Origin: Acidimicrobiaceae bacterium
GTDB lineage: Bacteria; Actinomycetota; Acidimicrobiia; Acidimicrobiales; Bog-793
Length of the DNA stretch: 64,000 nt
Direction: 5' to 3'
Assembly: GCA_025464005.1 (NCBI GenBank)
Contig: JAODBO010000144.1
Span: 1-64,000, forward strand
Each line of letters opens with the position of its first letter. Position 1 is the stretch's first letter. Of this stretch, positions 62,146 to 64,000 are shown in pieces. The notes beneath the pieces were generated by a model. The model was not told the DNA's origin, made no database searches, and was given only the letters and a program-made list of their open reading frames with translations. The translations under genes were made by a program, and so were the position numbers.

Positions 62146-62745
62146 ATGACCTGCCTAGCACGACCGAGCCGGTGAGGCGAGGTGTCGTCGAACGGCGCGT
62201 CCGCCTCACGGGTTCTCGAGCCGCGCCAAGGTGGCCTGATCGGCGCGGTAGGAGCTCTCACTCCGATCCAGCGATGGTCCTGTCCGCTCACGAGCGTTGT
62301 CACGCGGGCTTCCACGACCGGGTGCGCAACGACGACCACTGCCGGCGGGGTAGAGGGATGGGAGGCGGGGGAGAGGTGAGGCCTGACCGGACCGGCGGAG
62401 GTGACGAGCTGTCGTCTTAGAGTGGAGGGCGTACGCACGTCCGTGGTGTACGCGCCAACAGCAATGTCCTGATGTCCGGGAGCGCCAAGGGGTCCGCTCA
62501 GTCGGTCGAGCCAGCGACGACGCAGTGCCAATCGAGTCGGCAGTCGGAGCTGCAGGGCCGGGACGCTCGAAGCGACGAGCCGTTACTGCGAGGGGGACTG
62601 AGTCGATGCTTGCTCGGCACCTCGCACGCCGGGCTGTGCTGGACCACCGTCCGGGTGCTGATCTCGCCGCTCGGGCACCGGAGCGGCGAGCCCGTTTCGC
62701 CCGACTGATCAGCGGGACGCTCGACATCGACAGCAGCGGCCCACG
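62146..62745. other. 600-base stretch without confident gene
   Basis: No frame gives a recognisable protein. A 47-codon plus-strand ORF starting at 62606 ends with a 4-bp overlap (ATGA) on the transporter start; its peptide is Arg/Ala rich and may be a shadow or a degraded gene end. Confidence 0.45.
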
Positions 62746-64000
62746 ATGAGTGTTGAGCCAAGGTCGGGGCCGGACCCGGAATCGGACCCGGACCCGGGCT
62801 CTGCCTCCGGGCAGCGGTCGCACCCGGACCAGGTCCCGTTCCCAGGCAGGATCCCAGGTCCTGAAGTACTGCCGACCTCAGTGCCCGGACCGGCCGGGCT
62901 GCATCTTCATCACTGGAACGATCGGGCAGTAATCGGTCTGGCCGTGGCCGCGATGGCTGCCGGCTTCGGGCAGTTCGGCGCCGTGGCCGCCCTCGGTGAC
63001 GTGGCTCGAGGATTCGGTCGGGTGACCCACGGCCTGACCCTCGCGGACCAGGCCGGACTGTCGGGGACGGAGTTGGGTATCGGACTGGCGATCATGCGCT
63101 TGGCGTCGCTCGGCGGTCTTCCCATAACCGGCCTCGCCGATCGTTACGGGCGTCGAAAGATGCTGCTCGTCACCGTCACCGCGGGTCTGCTCCTGACCGT
63201 TGTCTCCGCGATCAGCCCGAGCTACTGGTGGTTCGTCGTCATCTTCGCGGCCGGGCGTCCGCTGCTCAGCGCAACGAATGTGCTTACGCAGGTCACTGCG
63301 GCGGAACAGACGGACTCGGCCGATCGAGCCAAGGCGGTGGCGCTGATGGCCGCGGGCTACGGCGTCGGCGCCGGAGTGATCGCGATCATCCACAGCCTCG
63401 CCTCGCGCACGCTCGGATTTCGAGGTCTGTTCGTGCTGGCGCTGATTCCTCTGGCGCTTCTGCCGGTCCTGCGGCGTTGGATCGAAGAGTCCGATCGCTT
63501 TGCCGTGGCCGCGGTCGCGTCGAAGCATCCCATGCCCGTGTTCGGCGCCGTGGCCCGGCCGTACCGCCGACGTCTCTTCCTGGTCGTGGTGCTCGCGTTC
63601 GCCGTTTCGGTGACGACGGGACCAGCCAACAGCTTCATCTTCCTGTTCGCGCAGAACTTCCTTCACCAGCGCGGCATCGTGACCGCGGCGATGATCGTCG
63701 GCGCCGGTGTCGCCGGGCTGGTCGGACTGCTAGTGGGACGGTGGCTGGCGGACCGGCTCGGACGGCGGCTCACTGCTTCCATCGCCATGGTGGCGGTCGC
63801 GCTGTTCGCCGTCCTCGCCTACTCGGGCTCGTCTGCGGCGCTCCTGTCCGGCTACATCCTCGGGGTCTTCGCGGGCGCAGCCTTCTCTCCGGCAGCTGGC
63901 GCCTTGGTCAACGAACTGTTCCCGACGTCGATACGGGCATCGGTCGCCGGCTGGGCCTTGGCCGCGGGCGTGATCGGCGCGGTGGCCGGTCTCGTCCTCT
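62746..64000 (+). CDS. MFS transporter, 3' end beyond window
   Basis: The N-terminal 418 residues of a major facilitator transporter; the frame is open to the window edge. About 60 hydrophilic residues rich in Pro/Asp (GPDPESDPDPGS, with near-repeated codons) precede the first helix (AVIGLAVAAMAAGFGQFGAV). The loop 2-3 signature GLADRYGRRKM and the second-half copy RWLADRLGRRL are present, with about ten helices seen. Substrate unknown. The ATG at 62746 overlaps the stop of a short upstream frame. Confidence 0.88.
   Translation, partial: MSVEPRSGPDPESDPDPGSASGQRSHPDQVPFPGRIPGPEVLPTSVPGPAGLHLHHWNDRAVIGLAVAAMAAGFGQFGAVAALGDVARGFGRVTHGLTLADQAGLSGTELGIGLAIMRLASLGGLPITGLADRYGRRKMLLVTVTAGLLLTVVSAISPSYWWFVVIFAAGRPLLSATNVLTQVTAAEQTDSADRAKAVALMAAGYGVGAGVIAIIHSLASRTLGFRGLFVLALIPLALLPVLRRWIEESDRFAVAAVASKHPMPVFGAVARPYRRRLFLVVVLAFAVSVTTGPANSFIFLFAQNFLHQRGIVTAAMIVGAGVAGLVGLLVGRWLADRLGRRLTASIAMVAVALFAVLAYSGSSAALLSGYILGVFAGAAFSPAAGALVNELFPTSIRASVAGWALAAGVIGAVAGLVL

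Overview
The window is chromosomal DNA of a high-GC Gram-positive bacterium, most likely an actinomycete of the Acidimicrobiia or a nearby class. The grounds are the base composition, frequent GTG starts, many 4-bp ATGA/GTGA gene overlaps, a fused fatty acyl-CoA reductase/HAD protein, MmyB-type regulators and VapBC modules, and at least two promoters placed 6-7 bases before a start codon (leaderless transcripts). The assignment is inferred from sequence style only.

Layout. 1-1.6 kb: an intact IS630-type element that carries a second small ORF. 1.6-4.1 kb: DsbA-like oxidoreductase, GNAT acetyltransferase and a LysR regulator. 4.3-11.5 kb (minus strand): a tightly overlapped lipid-type operon of a membrane protein, a fused fatty acyl reductase/HAD protein, a zinc alcohol dehydrogenase, a LarA-like (nickel-pincer lactate racemase fold) protein and a PlsC-type acyltransferase. 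11.6-16.5 kb: tRNA-Val followed by an accessory patch with relics of an actinobacterial transposon, a VapBC pair, an MmyB-type regulator with a divergent cysteine-type hydrolase, and a broken PIN gene.

16.5-31.7 kb: an amino-sugar catabolic island of visibly lower GC. It has a DeoR regulator, tagatose-6-P/1-phosphofructokinase, two ROK kinases, NanE epimerase, SIS-domain isomerase/deaminase, an ABC importer (two permeases and a binding protein), a Gfo/Idh/MocA dehydrogenase, NagA deacetylase, an SDR and a class II ketose-bisphosphate aldolase. Together they can carry an N-acetylhexosamine through phosphorylation, deacetylation, deamination/isomerisation, a second phosphorylation and aldol cleavage (an Aga-like route). 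The NanE epimerase is the extra element.

32.7-59.9 kb: a very large sugar-acid catabolic cluster, all on the plus strand. It contains rhamnose mutarotase, IlvD/Edd dehydratase, CaiB-type CoA-transferase, metallo-beta-lactamase-fold protein, ribose-type ABC importer, mutarotase-like protein, SDR, a binding-protein-like protein without a signal peptide, an IclR regulator, KDG-type kinase, two UxuA-type dehydratases, an aminoglycoside-phosphotransferase-fold kinase, a divergent enolase, FAH-family and two MhpD-family proteins, a fused family I CoA-transferase-like protein lacking the usual catalytic Glu, enoyl-CoA hydratase, a second SDR, an NAD epimerase, an FGGY kinase and KDPG aldolase. A near-palindromic motif close to TTTCRCTSAGYGAAA occurs before the dehydratase, at the IclR start codon and before the CoA-transferase-like gene, with a weaker relative before the FAH gene. 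It is the likely IclR operator and ties the cluster into one regulon. A standard uronate route (UxuA, KdgK, KDPG aldolase) can be read from it. The CoA enzymes, modified enolase and paired hydratases are not explained by that route and are the best candidate here for an undescribed pathway.

60-64 kb: an amidase preceded by a short tandem repeat, an SRPBCC protein on the minus strand, and an MFS transporter cut by the window end.
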